6,741 bases of DNA from Bacteroidales bacterium (GCA_030692905.1 JAUYBT010000106.1:1-6741), one strand, 5' to 3'. Shown: positions 1 through 5,760, numbered from the stretch's first letter. The notes: generated by a model from the letters alone, not told the origin. Made by a program: numbers and translations.

Positions 1-120
1 TGGATCAAAATGAATATTAAACCATCTGAATACATCCCAGTCAGACTGTATGCTTTTTATTCTGTTCTCATCGCCATTCTTTTCATCCTGATCGACCACA
101 GGATAATTGATATACACTAA
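1..120 (+). CDS. C-terminal end of an unidentified protein, probably a membrane protein (5'-truncated)
   Basis: This frame is open from the window edge to a TAA at 118-120 and gives 39 residues. It includes a hydrophobic run (YAFYSVLIAILFILI, about residues 18-32) that would make one transmembrane helix, followed by a short polar tail (DHRIIDIH). A C-terminal membrane helix is the simplest reading, but the piece is too short to name a family. Codon choice (AGA, AGG, CTG, ATA) resembles the downstream genes. The opposite strand is also open over the same stretch with a charged, protein-like translation. That frame has no ATG and closes at a stop near 154-156, so a minus-strand gene would need a GTG or TTG start. 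I prefer the plus strand, but only moderately. Confidence 0.45.
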   Translation, partial: WIKMNIKPSEYIPVRLYAFYSVLIAILFILIDHRIIDIH

Positions 121-133
121 CCAGGCATTAGGC

Positions 134-206
134 AATAGTAAGAAGTCAGATCTTTACCCCCTTTTTGCGTAGCAGAGAGGGGGCAAGGGAGTGAGTTCAT
201 GAAGAC
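134..206 (+). repeat. Hairpin-bearing interspersed repeat, copy 1 (REP-like)
   Basis: This 73-nt stretch matches 2088-2160 at 62 of 73 positions without gaps. The core at 153-206 matches at 49 of 54. It holds a 27-nt hairpin at 157-183: arm CCCCC-TTTTTGC (157-168), loop GTA (169-171), arm GCAGAGA-GGGGG (172-183). That makes 12 pairs, two of them G-T wobbles. After the hairpin comes a nearly invariant tail (CAAGGG, then GTGAGTTCATGAAGAC) containing the palindrome TTCATGAA. No U-run follows the stem, so it is not a simple intrinsic terminator. It lies between the gene ending at 120 and the candidate promoter at 240, so it is probably outside the transcript of the next gene. An intergenic position and two like-oriented copies suggest a dispersed REP-type element; what moves it cannot be seen here. 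Confidence 0.8.
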
Positions 207-239
207 TAGGCTTCCGTCTTTATGTTTTAAAAATCTGAC

Positions 240-247
240 TATATTTG
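240..247 (+). promoter_or_regulatory. Candidate promoter -7 box (TATATTTG) for the GNAT-like gene
   Basis: TATATTTG fits the Bacteroidetes -7 consensus TAnnTTTG exactly and lies 38 nt before the first possible start codon at 286. Transcription would begin near 254, giving a leader of about 32 nt. No clear TTTG -33 box stands about 19 nt upstream (217-220 reads TCTT), so the call rests on the -7 box and its position. Confidence 0.45.
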
Positions 248-285
248 CACCGAAAACTCGAAGAACTAATTGAGTAAATCAACAA

Positions 286-1539
286 ATGGTTGATTTACAG
301 ACAACTAATATTATGCATGTAATTGAGGTCATAACAAAACACGATAAAAAGGAATTTATTAATTTCCCAAAAGGATTATACAGAGAAGATCCGTATTGGG
401 TCTGCCAGCTTGATTCAGGTATCGATTCTGTGTTTGACCCTGCAAAGAACCATACTTTTAGCCACGGCGAAGCAATCCGCTGGATATTGAAAGATGATAT
501 TGATAATACCATTGGCAGGATAGCAGCTTTTATCGATCGTGTAAGATCAGCCGCCAACAACCAGCCTACCGGAGGCATTGGCTTCTATGAGGTTATTGAG
601 AGCAGAGAAGCTGCCTTTACCCTCTTTAATACAGCCAGGGATTGGCTTGCTGCACGGGGAATGGATGCCATGGATGGCCCGGTAAACTTCGGTGAAAATG
701 ATAATAACTGGGGTTTACTTGTAGAAGGATTCATGCAACAGGGATTTGGTATGCCATACCATAAAAGGTACTACAGGGCCTTCTTTGAGGAGTACGGTTT
801 TAAAAACTATTTTGAGCAATATTCTTACCACAGGGATGTAAGAGGAGCGGATAACGAGATAGTTCAGTTTCCGGAACGGATCATGAAAATTGCCGGATGG
901 CTCTCTAAAAGGCCAGGCTATTCATTTCAACATTTTGAGATCAGAAACAAAGAAAAGTATGTAAATGATATTGTTGAGATTTATAACTCAGCATGGTCGG
1001 TGTTTAAAGAAGATTTTACACCCCTTGATCCGGCATTTCTTAAAGGATCTCTTAAAAAGGCAAAAGGAATCCTCGATGAAGAACTTATATGGTTTGCCTA
1101 TTTTAATGATAAACCAATTGCATTCTTCATCCTGTTCCCCGATCTGAACCAGATTCTTAAACAGCTGAACGGAAAACTTCATCTTTGGAATCTGATCCGG
1201 GTTGCATACTACAAGGTAACCCATAAAATGACCAGAATGAGAGCTGTCGTCGGAGGAGTTCATCCATCGTATCAGAACAGTGGAGTTGAATCTGCGATCT
1301 TTCTGCAACTTTACAAAGTATTTAAAAAGAAACCCTGGTTTAAAGAATTGGAACTGTCATGGGTAGGTGATTTTAATCCCAAAATGATTGCAATTTATGA
1401 AGCCCTTGGCGCAAAGAAAGCAAAAACACACATTACTTACCGGTACTTTATCAATGATAAACTGACTTTTATTAGATATAAGGACGAAATGGCTGATAAA
1501 CACAGGTTTAAGCATGATATTTCACAACAAGATCAATAA
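286..1539 (+). CDS. GNAT-like N-acetyltransferase family protein, probably with two GNAT domains; substrate unknown
   Basis: This is a 417-residue protein with no signal peptide or membrane segment, so presumably cytoplasmic. The N-terminal half has a short strand-turn motif GRIAAFID (77-84), then GGIGFYE (96-102) and a block around GPVNFGENDNNWG (131-143), a pattern I know from a conserved Bacteroidetes family annotated as N-acetyltransferase. The C-terminal half looks like a GNAT acetyl-CoA-binding region: GGVHPSYQNSGVE (323-335), then NPKMIAIYEALGAKKA (364 onward), the typical GNAT helix followed by 'YExLGF'-type residues. The Q-x-x-G-x-G/A signature is degenerate here (QNSGVE), so catalytic activity is uncertain. 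Neither possible start has a Shine-Dalgarno sequence. The ATG at 313 (MHVIEV...) resembles how family members I recall begin, giving 408 residues, and may be the true start. No terminator is visible before the rpmE2 promoter. The gene context gives no clue to the substrate. Confidence 0.75.
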   Translation: MVDLQTTNIMHVIEVITKHDKKEFINFPKGLYREDPYWVCQLDSGIDSVFDPAKNHTFSHGEAIRWILKDDIDNTIGRIAAFIDRVRSAANNQPTGGIGFYEVIESREAAFTLFNTARDWLAARGMDAMDGPVNFGENDNNWGLLVEGFMQQGFGMPYHKRYYRAFFEEYGFKNYFEQYSYHRDVRGADNEIVQFPERIMKIAGWLSKRPGYSFQHFEIRNKEKYVNDIVEIYNSAWSVFKEDFTPLDPAFLKGSLKKAKGILDEELIWFAYFNDKPIAFFILFPDLNQILKQLNGKLHLWNLIRVAYYKVTHKMTRMRAVVGGVHPSYQNSGVESAIFLQLYKVFKKKPWFKELELSWVGDFNPKMIAIYEALGAKKAKTHITYRYFINDKLTFIRYKDEMADKHRFKHDISQQDQ

Positions 1540-1551
1540 TTTCACAATTCC

Positions 1552-1583
1552 TTTTGTATTTTAAATAATGTTAATTAATTTTG
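1552..1583 (+). promoter_or_regulatory. Promoter for rpmE2 (TTTTG-N19-TAATTTTG)
   Basis: TTTTG at 1552-1556 and TAATTTTG at 1576-1583 are separated by exactly 19 nt and match both boxes of the Bacteroidetes primary sigma consensus. Transcription should start near 1590, giving a leader of about 50 nt before the rpmE2 start at 1640. This start point lies downstream of the in-frame ATG at 1568, which argues against that ATG being used. It is the best primary-sigma promoter match in the window. Confidence 0.7.
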
Positions 1584-1639
1584 CAAACCCTAATCGGGGA
1601 GAATTTATCTGGGTTATTAAGGACAAAAAATATAGAGCA

Positions 1640-1903
1640 ATGAAAAATGGAATTCATCCGGGCAATTACAGGTTTGTGGTATTTCAGGATATGTCAAATG
1701 GAACTTCTTTTATTAGTAAGTCAACCGCACCTTCTAAAGAGAACATTAAATGGGAAGATGGAAATGAATATCCGCTTCTCAAGATTGAAATTTCAAACAC
1801 ATCTCATCCATTCTATACCGGTAAAATGAAACTTGTAGATACTGCCGGCAGGGTTGATAAATTTATGAACCGCTATAAAGATCATGTTGGGAAAAGGAAA
1901 TAA
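1640..1903 (+). CDS. rpmE2: 50S ribosomal protein L31 type B
   Basis: This gene encodes an 87-residue component of the large ribosomal subunit. Hallmarks of type-B L31 are MKNGIHPGNYRFVVFQDMS at the N-terminus, FISKST, YPLLKIEISNTSHPFYTGK in the middle, and LVDTAGRVDKFMNRY near the C-terminus. There is no cysteine at all, so this is the zinc-independent form. The open frame extends upstream to an ATG at 1568, adding 24 residues, but L31B proteins begin at M-K-x-G-I-H-P and the promoter at 1552-1583 would start transcription near 1590. I therefore place the start at 1640. The leader is A-rich just before the ATG and has only a distant AAGGA (1619-1623), as usual in this phylum. The gene stands alone, with its own promoter and a terminator at 1915-1962. 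Confidence 0.95.
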   Translation: MKNGIHPGNYRFVVFQDMSNGTSFISKSTAPSKENIKWEDGNEYPLLKIEISNTSHPFYTGKMKLVDTAGRVDKFMNRYKDHVGKRK

Positions 1904-1914
1904 CTGTTAAAGCA

Positions 1915-1962
1915 GAACAGATAAAAGCCTTCCATCCGGGGGCTTTTTGTTTTTATCTGTTC
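1915..1962 (+). terminator. Terminator after rpmE2 with nested inverted repeats
   Basis: The inner stem AAAAGCC (1923-1929) pairs with GGCTTTT (1941-1947) and is followed by a T-rich run (1943-1954, broken by one G), a classical intrinsic terminator. Outside it, GAACAGATAAAA (1915-1926) is a perfect 12-bp inverted repeat of TTTTATCTGTTC (1951-1962). The inner and outer stems share the AAAA at 1923-1926, so the outer stem could form as an extended or alternative structure. Its symmetry could also let it act on the opposite strand. It starts 12 nt after the rpmE2 stop codon. Confidence 0.8.
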
Positions 1963-1964
1963 TA

Positions 1965-1980
1965 TGGCACAATCATTGCA
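1965..1980 (+). promoter_or_regulatory. Candidate sigma-54 (RpoN) promoter upstream of lon
   Basis: TGGCAC-N5-TTGCA matches the -24/-12 consensus (TGGCACg-N4-TTGCa/t) at every strongly conserved base, with the correct spacing between GG (1966-1967) and GC (1978-1979). Transcription would start near 1991, giving lon a leader of about 205 nt. The motif points the same way as lon and begins 2 nt after the terminator's outer arm. Many Bacteroidetes encode RpoN. No enhancer-binding-protein site was recognised, so function is inferred from the motif alone. Confidence 0.5.
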
Positions 1981-2015
1981 TAGCTCTCTTTCGGGTCAGA
2001 TGTAAAAATATTATG

Positions 2016-2023
2016 TAATTTTG
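2016..2023 (+). promoter_or_regulatory. Candidate primary-sigma -7 box (TAATTTTG) for lon
   Basis: The octamer is identical to the -7 box of the rpmE2 promoter and fits TAnnTTTG. Transcription would start near 2030, about 167 nt before the lon start. No good TTTG -33 box is present at the expected distance (1993-1996 reads GGGT), so this would be a weak or activator-dependent promoter. It may be an alternative to the sigma-54-like site upstream. Confidence 0.4.
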
Positions 2024-2054
2024 GCACATGTGATGAAGGTAAAAGCAAAAAGTA

Positions 2055-2082
2055 AAAAGACAAAAGTAAAGTAAGAAGTAAG
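2055..2082 (+). repeat. Upstream copy of a ~28-nt A-rich direct repeat flanking the hairpin element
   Basis: This block starts AAAAGAC and ends AGTAAG. It aligns to 2161-2189 with three substitutions and a one-base indel. It sits in an A/G-rich tract (2041-2106) with only two C residues in 66 nt, so part of the likeness may be low-complexity drift. Confidence 0.5.
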
Positions 2083-2087
2083 TTGTA

Positions 2088-2160
2088 AATAGTAAAGAGT
2101 AGGAAGTTTACCCCCTCTTTACGAAGTAGAGAGGGGGCAAGGGGGTGAGTTCATGAAGAC
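2088..2160 (+). repeat. Hairpin-bearing interspersed repeat, copy 2 (REP-like), in the lon leader
   Basis: This is the second copy of the 73-nt repeat at 134-206, in the same orientation. The hairpin at 2111-2137 has arm CCCCC-TCTTTAC (2111-2122), loop GAA (2123-2125) and arm GTAGAGA-GGGGG (2126-2137): 12 pairs with one G-T wobble. Compared with copy 1, one base pair has changed on both sides (G-C to A-T, 2121/2127) and one pair changed on one side while still pairing. If lon is transcribed from either candidate promoter upstream, this stem lies in the mRNA leader about 60 nt before the start codon and could affect mRNA stability or translation. Confidence 0.8.
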
Positions 2161-2189
2161 AAAAGACATCAGTAAAAGTAAGGAGTAAG
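2161..2189 (+). repeat. Downstream copy of the A-rich direct repeat, carrying the lon Shine-Dalgarno sequence
   Basis: This 29-nt block mirrors 2055-2082. The upstream copy reads AAGAAG where this one reads AAGGAG, so only this copy has a good ribosome binding core. It directly follows the end of the hairpin repeat and runs to 7 nt before the lon ATG. Confidence 0.5.
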
Positions 2190-2190
2190 G
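2180..2190 (+). promoter_or_regulatory. Ribosome binding site of lon
   Basis: AAGGAG at 2180-2185 lies 11 nt before the ATG at 2197, and a second AAGG at 2187-2190 lies 6 nt before it. This is the only clear Shine-Dalgarno sequence before a gene in the window, and it supports the 2197 start. Confidence 0.6.
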
Positions 2191-2196
2191 TACCAG

Positions 2197-4659
2197 ATGG
2201 AAAAGAAATTCAGGAAACCTGTCAGCGAGATATTACTTCCGGATATTCTTGATGGAGAGGGAGATATAATTCCTATTATTGCCGACGGTGATGACGGTGA
2301 GCTTGAAGATGTTGAGGTTCCGGAGACTATTCCAATACTATCACTCAGAAATACAGTGCTTTTCCCTGGTGTGGTTCTTCCGATTTCAATTGGTCGTCCC
2401 AGGTCAATTCAACTGATAAAAGATGCATACCGCAACGATAAAATAGTCGGTACTGTTGCACAAAAAGATCCGGATATTGAAAACCCGAATTTCCAGGACC
2501 TTCATTCTGTTGGCACTATTGGTCAGATAGTTAAGCTTCTTGAGATGCCCGACGGATCCACAACAGCCATTATCCAGGGGCGTAAAAGAATGGTGTTACA
2601 TGAACTTGTCTCCGATGATCCCTATTTCATGGCAAGGGTCAGAACAATACCTGAAATAAAACCGGAGATCTTAAGTAAGGATTTTGATGCTATAGTGGGC
2701 TCTCTGAAAGATTTGTCGCTTAAGATTATTAAGATTAATCCGAATATCAGCCCCGAAGCCTCTTTTGCCATAAAAAATATTGAGAATAATACATACCTGA
2801 TAAATTTCATCTGCTCCAATACTGATATTAAGGTTCAGGATAAACAAAAGCTATTGAAAATGAGCAGCTTGCGCGACAGGGGGTTTATGCTGCTCGAGTT
2901 TCTTGTTCAGGAGATTCAGGTTCTGGAACTCAAAAATGAATTGCAGTCAAAGGTTAAAAGCGACCTCGATCAGCAACAACGGGAATTCCTTCTTCATCAG
3001 CAGATGAGGACCATTCAGAATGAGCTGGGAGGAAATCCGGTTGAAAAGGAGATTGAAGAGTATCGAAAAAAGGCTGAAACAAAAAAATGGAATGATGATG
3101 TCAAAAAGGTATTCGGGAAGGAACTTGATAAACTCCATCGGCTCAACCCTGCTGCTGCTGAGTATTCTGTTCAGGTAAATTATATTCAAACCCTTCTGGA
3201 TCTGCCTTGGAACTTATATACAACGGATAACCTGGATCTTAATAATGCACGACGAGTCCTCGACGGGGATCACTTTGGCCTCGATGAGGTAAAGGAAAGA
3301 ATACTCGAACACCTTGCAGTTCTTAAGCTTAAAGGCGATCTCAAATCTCCTATCCTCTGCCTTTATGGCCCTCCCGGGGTAGGAAAAACTTCTCTTGGCA
3401 GGTCAGTTGCCAAGGCCCTTGACAGAAAGTATGTCAGAATGTCACTTGGTGGATTGCACGATGAGGCAGAAATAAGAGGTCATAGAAAAACATATATTGG
3501 TGCAATGCCAGGAAGAATAATCCATAATATCAAAAGAGCCGGCTCCTCAAACCCCGTTTTTATTCTGGATGAGATCGACAAAGTGGGACAGGATTTCAGG
3601 GGCGACCCTTCATCTTCCTTGCTGGAAGTTCTTGATCCGGAGCAGAATAGCACTTTTTACGACAACTTCCTTGAAATGGAATACGATCTGTCAAAAGTGT
3701 TGTTTATTGCTACTGCTAATAATCTTGGAACTATTAGTCCTGCGCTCAGGGACAGAATGGAACTGATTGAAATAACAGGTTATCTTGTTGAAGAGAAGCT
3801 TGAGATAGCAAAGCGGCATCTGTTCCCAAAACAACTCGAAAATCACGGCGTCAGACAGGAACAGATCACCATCGATAAAAAGGTTATGGAAACACTTATC
3901 GAAAAATATACAAGAGAATCCGGTGTCAGGGAACTTGATAAACGTCTGGCAAAAATAATAAGGGTTACAGCAAAGAACATTGCTTCTGAAACAGAATATG
4001 ACCCGGATATTTCACAGGCAACTCTAAGTGAAATGTTGGGCCCGCCAAAGTATATCCGGGACCTTTATTCCGGAAATGACCAGGCTGGAGTTGTTACCGG
4101 CCTTGCATGGACAGCTGCAGGAGGAGAGATATTGTTTGTGGAAACCAGTATTAGCAAAGGTACCGGCAAGCTGACTCTTACGGGCAACCTTGGAGAGGTG
4201 ATGAAAGAATCGGCCATTATCGCCCTTGAATACCTGAAATCGAATGCAGCAATGCTCGACTTACCCGATAATTTCTCCGAAAACTGGAATATACATATTC
4301 ATGTTCCCGAAGGTGCGATTCCGAAAGACGGACCCTCTGCCGGTATAACCATGGCAACTTCCATTGCCTCGGCATTCACACAAAGGAAAGTAAAGAAATA
4401 CCTTGCAATGACAGGTGAAATAACTCTGAGAGGAAAAGTTCTTCCTGTTGGTGGTATCAAGGAAAAAATTCTTGCTGCTAAACGTGCAAGTATTAAGGAG
4501 ATAATCATTTCGGAAGAGAACAAAAAAGATGTGGAAAACATTAAGGAAATATATATCAGGGGATTGAAATTCCATTATGTAGAAACAATTATGGGTGTGC
4601 TTGAACTTTCGTTGCTGAAACAAAAAGTGAAGAACCCGAAAAAAATATTATTCAAATGA
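2197..4659 (+). CDS. lon: ATP-dependent protease Lon (endopeptidase La)
   Basis: An 820-residue cytoplasmic AAA+ serine protease that degrades misfolded and regulatory proteins, acting as a ring hexamer. Domains in order: an acidic lead-in (1-44); the N-terminal substrate-binding domain from IPILSLRNTVLFPGVV (45-60) to about 245; a helical linker with DQQQREFLLHQQMR (258-271); the AAA+ module with Walker A GPPGVGKT (391-398, K397), Walker B ILDEID (456-461), sensor-1 ATANN and the arginine-finger segment ALRDRME (516-522); and the C-terminal protease domain with PKDGPSAG (709-716) holding the nucleophile S714 and GGIKEK (752-757) holding K757. The Ser-Lys spacing of 43 equals that of E. coli Lon (S679/K722). 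All key residues are present and the length is normal for the phylum. A Shine-Dalgarno sequence supports the start. The 3' end overlaps coaD by 4 nt. The 293-nt upstream region suggests layered transcriptional control. Confidence 0.97.
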   Translation: MEKKFRKPVSEILLPDILDGEGDIIPIIADGDDGELEDVEVPETIPILSLRNTVLFPGVVLPISIGRPRSIQLIKDAYRNDKIVGTVAQKDPDIENPNFQDLHSVGTIGQIVKLLEMPDGSTTAIIQGRKRMVLHELVSDDPYFMARVRTIPEIKPEILSKDFDAIVGSLKDLSLKIIKINPNISPEASFAIKNIENNTYLINFICSNTDIKVQDKQKLLKMSSLRDRGFMLLEFLVQEIQVLELKNELQSKVKSDLDQQQREFLLHQQMRTIQNELGGNPVEKEIEEYRKKAETKKWNDDVKKVFGKELDKLHRLNPAAAEYSVQVNYIQTLLDLPWNLYTTDNLDLNNARRVLDGDHFGLDEVKERILEHLAVLKLKGDLKSPILCLYGPPGVGKTSLGRSVAKALDRKYVRMSLGGLHDEAEIRGHRKTYIGAMPGRIIHNIKRAGSSNPVFILDEIDKVGQDFRGDPSSSLLEVLDPEQNSTFYDNFLEMEYDLSKVLFIATANNLGTISPALRDRMELIEITGYLVEEKLEIAKRHLFPKQLENHGVRQEQITIDKKVMETLIEKYTRESGVRELDKRLAKIIRVTAKNIASETEYDPDISQATLSEMLGPPKYIRDLYSGNDQAGVVTGLAWTAAGGEILFVETSISKGTGKLTLTGNLGEVMKESAIIALEYLKSNAAMLDLPDNFSENWNIHIHVPEGAIPKDGPSAGITMATSIASAFTQRKVKKYLAMTGEITLRGKVLPVGGIKEKILAAKRASIKEIIISEENKKDVENIKEIYIRGLKFHYVETIMGVLELSLLKQKVKNPKKILFK

Positions 4660-5138
4660 AGAAAATAGCAGTTTTTCCCGGATCGTTCGATCCCATCTCA
4701 ATCGGACATGAAGCTATTGTAAGAAGAGCGTTGAGCCTGTTTGATGAGATAATTGTTGCCGTAGGTGCCAATGCTTTGAAAAAAAGCTTCTATCCCCTTG
4801 CAACAAGGAAAGAGATGGTAACAAAAGTCTTTCAGAATGAACCAAGAGTGAGAGTTGATCATTATGAAGGACTTACTGTTGATTATTGTGGGGGAAATGA
4901 CGCAGGTTATATCCTCAGGGGGCTCAGAACATCTGCTGATTTTGAATTTGAAAGAGCTATTGCCCAGGTAAACAAAGTGATGGCTCCCGGCATCGAAACA
5001 GTTTTTCTGCTTACAGTCCCCGAACATACACATATTAATTCAACTATTGTACGTGATATTATTAGAAACGGCGGGGATGCTACCATGTTTGTTCCCGGAG
5101 TAATAAATCTTAAAGATTACAAAGGGGAAGAGGATTGA
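4656..5138 (+). CDS. coaD: Phosphopantetheine adenylyltransferase (PPAT)
   Basis: A 160-residue cytoplasmic enzyme that joins 4'-phosphopantetheine and ATP to make dephospho-CoA and pyrophosphate, the penultimate step of coenzyme A synthesis. It is a nucleotidyltransferase of the HxGH superfamily: PGSFDPISIGH (8-18) contains S10 and H18, K42 lies in the substrate-binding position, RGLR is at 88-91, and INSTIVRD (127-134) is the C-terminal nucleotide-binding segment. Numbering matches the E. coli enzyme closely, and length is typical. The start codon overlaps the lon stop (ATGA, 4656-4659), and there is no Shine-Dalgarno sequence, so translation is probably coupled to lon and both genes share a transcript. 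The 3' end stops 4 nt before the convergent NUDIX gene, with no terminator between them. Confidence 0.96.
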   Translation: MKKIAVFPGSFDPISIGHEAIVRRALSLFDEIIVAVGANALKKSFYPLATRKEMVTKVFQNEPRVRVDHYEGLTVDYCGGNDAGYILRGLRTSADFEFERAIAQVNKVMAPGIETVFLLTVPEHTHINSTIVRDIIRNGGDATMFVPGVINLKDYKGEED

Positions 5139-5142
5139 AACA

Positions 5143-5754
5143 TCAGGTCCTGAGAACCGAGGAGTTTATGAGTTCCATCAACGACAACCATGCACTGCTT
5201 TTAATCTTATTTAATTCATCAGGGAAAAGCCATTCAACTTTCGTAATACTCTCATCAGTCTGAGGTTCAATAATCATTTCCCCATCATATTGCATCAGAA
5301 ACCAGCTTGTTTTCTTGAGGTATGAAATTCCTTCCCAGCTATAGGTATGATAACTGGGACATATTGGTTTGACGATATTATGGCCTACGATCCCGCACTC
5401 TTCACGTACCTCCCTTAAAGCACATGTTTCCGGTTCTTCACCTGGTTCAATATGCCCCTTGGGAAGATCGAGTTTTCCTTTCTTTTCAATAAATAGGTAT
5501 CTGCCTGATATGTGCCTTACCAATCCGCCTGCAGCCCCCACTTCTGTAAAATAGATCCTGAAGATCTTCCAAAGATGCTTGATGTCGGGTCCGTAAATAT
5601 TGATGGAGGAGATGCTCTTATCTGACTGAAAATCTGCTATTATCTTATAAAGTTCATTCGTATCATAGAATTTATGGAATAAGCCGTATTTTTGTAACCG
5701 GTCAGGTTCAGGGCTTATCATTATGAATCTGTTTTCGAAATGAACTTTATACAT
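5143..5754 (-). CDS. NUDIX hydrolase with N-terminal extension; substrate unknown
   Basis: A 203-residue cytoplasmic protein that would hydrolyse a nucleoside diphosphate linked to another group. The complete NUDIX box runs from G100 to I122 (GHIEPGE, then REVREECGI), fitting G-x5-E-x7-REUxEExGU with metal-binding glutamates at 115, 118 and 119. The strand before the box (GGLVR, 76-80; LDLPKG, 95-100) and the later YHTY and SITKVEW segments are typical. About 70 residues before the domain (MYKVHFENRF onward) form an extension seen in the common Bacteroidetes version; its role is not clear to me. The MYKV start fits that family. It is the only minus-strand gene, 4 nt from the coaD stop and 6 nt from the pyrE start. 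Its promoter must lie inside pyrE coding sequence, where I see no exact TAnnTTTG box. Confidence 0.92.
   Translation of the reverse strand: MYKVHFENRFIMISPEPDRLQKYGLFHKFYDTNELYKIIADFQSDKSISSINIYGPDIKHLWKIFRIYFTEVGAAGGLVRHISGRYLFIEKKGKLDLPKGHIEPGEEPETCALREVREECGIVGHNIVKPICPSYHTYSWEGISYLKKTSWFLMQYDGEMIIEPQTDESITKVEWLFPDELNKIKSSAWLSLMELINSSVLRT
5687..5694 (+). promoter_or_regulatory. Candidate promoter -7 box (TATTTTTG) for pyrE, inside the NUDIX gene
   Basis: The octamer fits TAnnTTTG and would start transcription near 5701, about 60 nt before the pyrE ATG at 5761. It lies in antisense orientation within the first codons of the NUDIX gene. No clear -33 box is present, and T-rich octamers of this type occur by chance, so confidence is low. 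Confidence 0.3.
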
Positions 5755-5760
5755 ATTCTT

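Noticed and set aside
134..206. Short antisense reading frame starting MNS in both hairpin repeats
   Set aside because: In copy 2 it stops after 11 codons, and its sequence simply follows the hairpin; it is a by-product of the repeat.
1586..1615. Possible AACCC/GGGTT stem in the rpmE2 leader as an autoregulatory site
   Set aside because: Only five base pairs around a 20-nt loop; too weak to call without comparison to relatives.
2022..2037. Second TGGCAC (2022-2027) as another sigma-54 site
   Set aside because: The -12 element at the right distance reads ATGAA and lacks the essential GC.
2133..2145. G-runs after the hairpin as a G-quadruplex
   Set aside because: Only two G5 runs are present (2133-2137 and 2141-2145), and the first is needed for the stem.
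4261..4623. Antisense open frames of 80-120 residues within lon and coaD
   Set aside because: They lie opposite strongly conserved coding sequence and show no recognisable domain or start signals; they are shadows.
5028..5052. Unusual residues HTHINST in CoaD in place of the common YSFISSS
   Set aside because: INST-IVRD still has the expected Ser-Thr and Val-Arg pattern and similar variants are, as far as I recall, normal in Bacteroidetes CoaD.
5143..5153. Odd palindrome TCAGG-T-CCTGA at the coaD/NUDIX junction as a bidirectional terminator
   Set aside because: A one-base loop cannot form a normal hairpin, and there is no T-run on either side.
5740..5760. Upstream in-frame ATG for pyrE adding seven residues
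   Set aside because: It would overlap the start of the opposite-strand NUDIX gene, and the added residues are not typical of PyrE. ATG at 5761 gives the family N-terminus.
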